Assembly (NCBI GenBank): GCA_029721515.1
Contig: CM056563.1
Location: forward strand, 26,305,454 to 26,369,453
Source of the DNA: Synanceia verrucosa
Taxonomy: Eukaryota > Chordata > Actinopteri > Perciformes > Synanceiidae
DNA length: 64,000 nucleotides
Direction of reading: 5' to 3'
Numbering within the stretch: position 1 is the stretch's first letter; every line of letters starts with the position of its first letter. Under the pieces are notes generated by a model. That model did not search any database. It was not told where the DNA came from and saw only the letters and a list, made by a program, of their open reading frames with translations. This document shows positions 36,601 to 39,600 of this stretch, piece after piece. The position numbers and the translations under genes are program-made.

Positions 36601-39600
36601 CTGACGCAATTAGCAGGTCATTAGTAATTTTCACCAGAGCGGTCTCGGTGCTATGATATTTTCTAAATCCTGACTGAAAGTCCTCAAATAGATTATTGTT
36701 CTGGAGGAAGTCACACAGCTGACTGCACACTGCTTTCTCAAGGATCTTAGAGAGAAAAGGAAGGTTGGATATTGGTCTATAGTTGGCTAAAACCTCTGGA
36801 TCAAGACCGGGCTTCTTCAGAAGAGGTTTGATTACGGCTACTTTAAATGACTGAGGTACATAGCCTGACAGCAAAGATAAGTTGGTGCTCAGTAACGGTA
36901 AAGCTTCTTTAAGCAGTGAAGTTGGGATGGGATCTAAGAGACAGGTAGAAGGCTTAGATGAGGAAATCAATGAAGTCAGTTTGTGGAGGTCTATGGGAGA
37001 AAAGCAGTCCAAGTATACATCAAGTTCTTCAATGAGTCCTATGCTTCCTGTGTTTAAAGACAAAGCAGTTTCAGTCAAAGGCACAGTGTGACTGATTTTC
37101 TCCCTAATAGTTATAATCTTCTCATTAAAGAAGCTCATGAAGTCACTACTACTGAGGGTTATGGGAACAGATGGTTCAATAGAGCTGTGGCTCTCTGTCA
37201 GCCTGGCTACAGTGCTGAAAAGAAACCTGGGGTTGTTTTTATTTTCCTCTATTAATGATGAATAATAAGCTGCTCTGGCCTTACGGAGAGCCTTCCTATA
37301 AGCTTTCAAACTATCATGCCAGTCCAGGCGAGACGCTTGCAGACCGGTTAAACGCCACTTCCTTTCAAATCTTCTTGCTGCTTGCTTTAAACTGCGGGTG
37401 TGAGGGTTATACCATGGAGCCAGCTTTCTATGCTTTACTATCTTCTTTTTTAGAGGAGCAACAGAGTCTAGAGATGCTCGCAGAGAGTCTGCAGCACAAT
37501 CTACCAAATTATCAATTTGAGTAGGACTGAAGTCTGAGCCCTCAAGTATATTGATATTAGGTATTGAATTAAAAGCTAATGGAATTATATCCTTAAACTT
37601 GGCTACAGCACTTTCAGATAAACATCTAGTGTACATGGATTTACCTGATGGAGTGTAGTCCAGAAGAAAAAAATTCAAAGGTTAACAAGTCATGGTCTGA
37701 TAGGAAGGAATTCTGTTAGCAGGAGAGTTTTGGTGTAGCCTGTCGTGTTCTGTCGTCTGTCAAAATGGTGTCCTTTCATCAATGATCCAGTGGATGAAGG
37801 AGCAGCATTAAATATTGCTCGGCAGATTGTTATCAGACCGCTCATAGATCTTCCTGTATTTCTGAGCGGTACCGTTTCACCTCACAGTCCATAATCTACA
37901 GACAAAACCTAATCCGTCCTTACATTTGCAACATCACCAACCGCAGTCATGCTTTCACATCCCATCGTGTGTGAATTTCTGGTTTAGGGCCAGCTCCTCT
38001 GCTTCTGTTAGAGGTGGCGGTGCTGGGCCACCACCCAATTTATGGGCATCTGTTGGCTGAGTAGAAGTCTGTGTTACTTTAAATATAATTATTTAACAGA
38101 ACATGGTATGGATGAAGACATGTAGGCTATGTGTGGCAGTGTGCGAAATACCTGTCAGTATTCGGGGGATCCCATCTCTGAATTGTTGCGCAACACAGAT
38201 ATACATTTTATCAACATGTAGTAGCCTATGCAAAGTTGTGCATTACAATGCAAGTAAACTACTGAATAAAGGTATCAACATGCGATCAGTGGACTTGTCA
38301 AGGACTATAGGGTTTCCATGACAATAACTGGGGACAGAGAAGTGCGTACGGTGCAAATTGCACATGGCTAATTTGCATACAGGCACGAGATTGACTGGCT
38401 CCGCTTAGCAAAAAATATTTTGTGAATATTTAATTCTGAATATTGGACATTGTGATCTTACAAAACATTTTAGTGGCCATTAAGTCAGAGATCTGTTAAA
38501 AGGCTACCATTCAAACAGTTTTTTCTGTAATATTATTGTGATTGCAAAGGACTACATTTAAACTTACGCACTGACGCAGGCAGCAATGTTCTCCCATGCC
38601 GTCTCCCTCTCTTTTGCAGCTGCAGTGGTGTTGCACTTCTTTCTAAAAATGTGTTCAGACTCGTCATATTAGCGCATTAAGATTTCCAATTCAAGTGGGA
38701 TGAAAAAGCAGCCCTACGCTTCCCCATTGCCATGGTGACTCGTCGAATCGGGGCTCCATTGATACTGGCTTTTTGTAGTTGTAGCACACGCGCTTAACTG
38801 CGGGTGAAACTACTCCGAGTTGATTGAACCAACTCAAATTAGCTCTTCTGGAACCGGAAACTCAGAGTTTCCTTTCTCAGAGTAGATCAACTCAGAATTC
38901 AGGGTTACACTCAGAGTTTGTGAAATGGACCCCAGTTCCACAGAACAGTCCTGTCTCAAAGCAGTAGTCTTGAAAACAGTCCAGTTTGTAACATCGAAGC
39001 AGTGTTGAAGCACCAAATCAGTTTCTTCATTCCGAACTTTAATGGTCTTACTCCCTGGGGGAGCTTGTTTGAGGAGCTGCCTGATAGAGGAACACAGAGC
39101 TGCTGTTTCTCCTCATCAGAAAGCACACATGATAATGGTACTTCAGGAGCATAGTTCTGAGGTTGCAGTGATTAAAGTCCCCAGCGACAACAAACATGGC
39201 ATCTGGGTGTGTGGTCTCATGTTTACTGATCATGTCATGCAGAGGTCCTAGCGCTATGGTCCAGTCAGCCAGCGGCAGAACATAAACCGCCAGTATAAAC
39301 ATAGTGCTTGGTAAAAAAGGGTCGGCACTTCACCGTAAACACTTCAGTGTCCGCATAGCAGTGTTTTTTCATCACCTGAACGTCCCTACACCATCTGTTG
39401 TTGACATAGACACACACTCCGCCACCTTTGTTTTTACTGGAGGCATGAGTGTGGTCTCTGCGATGTACAGAGTGGGTCTGTAGCTGAATGGCTGAGTCTG
39501 GTGTACTTGCCGTCGTCCAGCTTTCTGTAATAGTCAGAGAACAGCACTCTCTGATCTGTTGCCATGTGCCATGTTGAGGTTTCAACTGGGTTTCTACTAA

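Larger units (their letters stand above)
34155..38932 (+). mobile_element. PIF/Harbinger-like DNA transposon, interrupted by an L2-like LINE
   Basis: Inverted ends GGGGTCCATTTCACAAA (34155-) and TTTGTGAAATGGACCCC (-38932), each followed by AACTCTGAGT-type subterminal repeats. The plus strand near 37780-37975 keeps transposase-like pieces: FINDPVDEGAALNIARQ, then in another frame ERYRFTSQSIIYRQNLIRPY and NITNRSHAFT, resembling the Harbinger N-terminal region. Frameshifts and stops show it is dead. No clear 3-bp target duplication. Confidence 0.65.
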
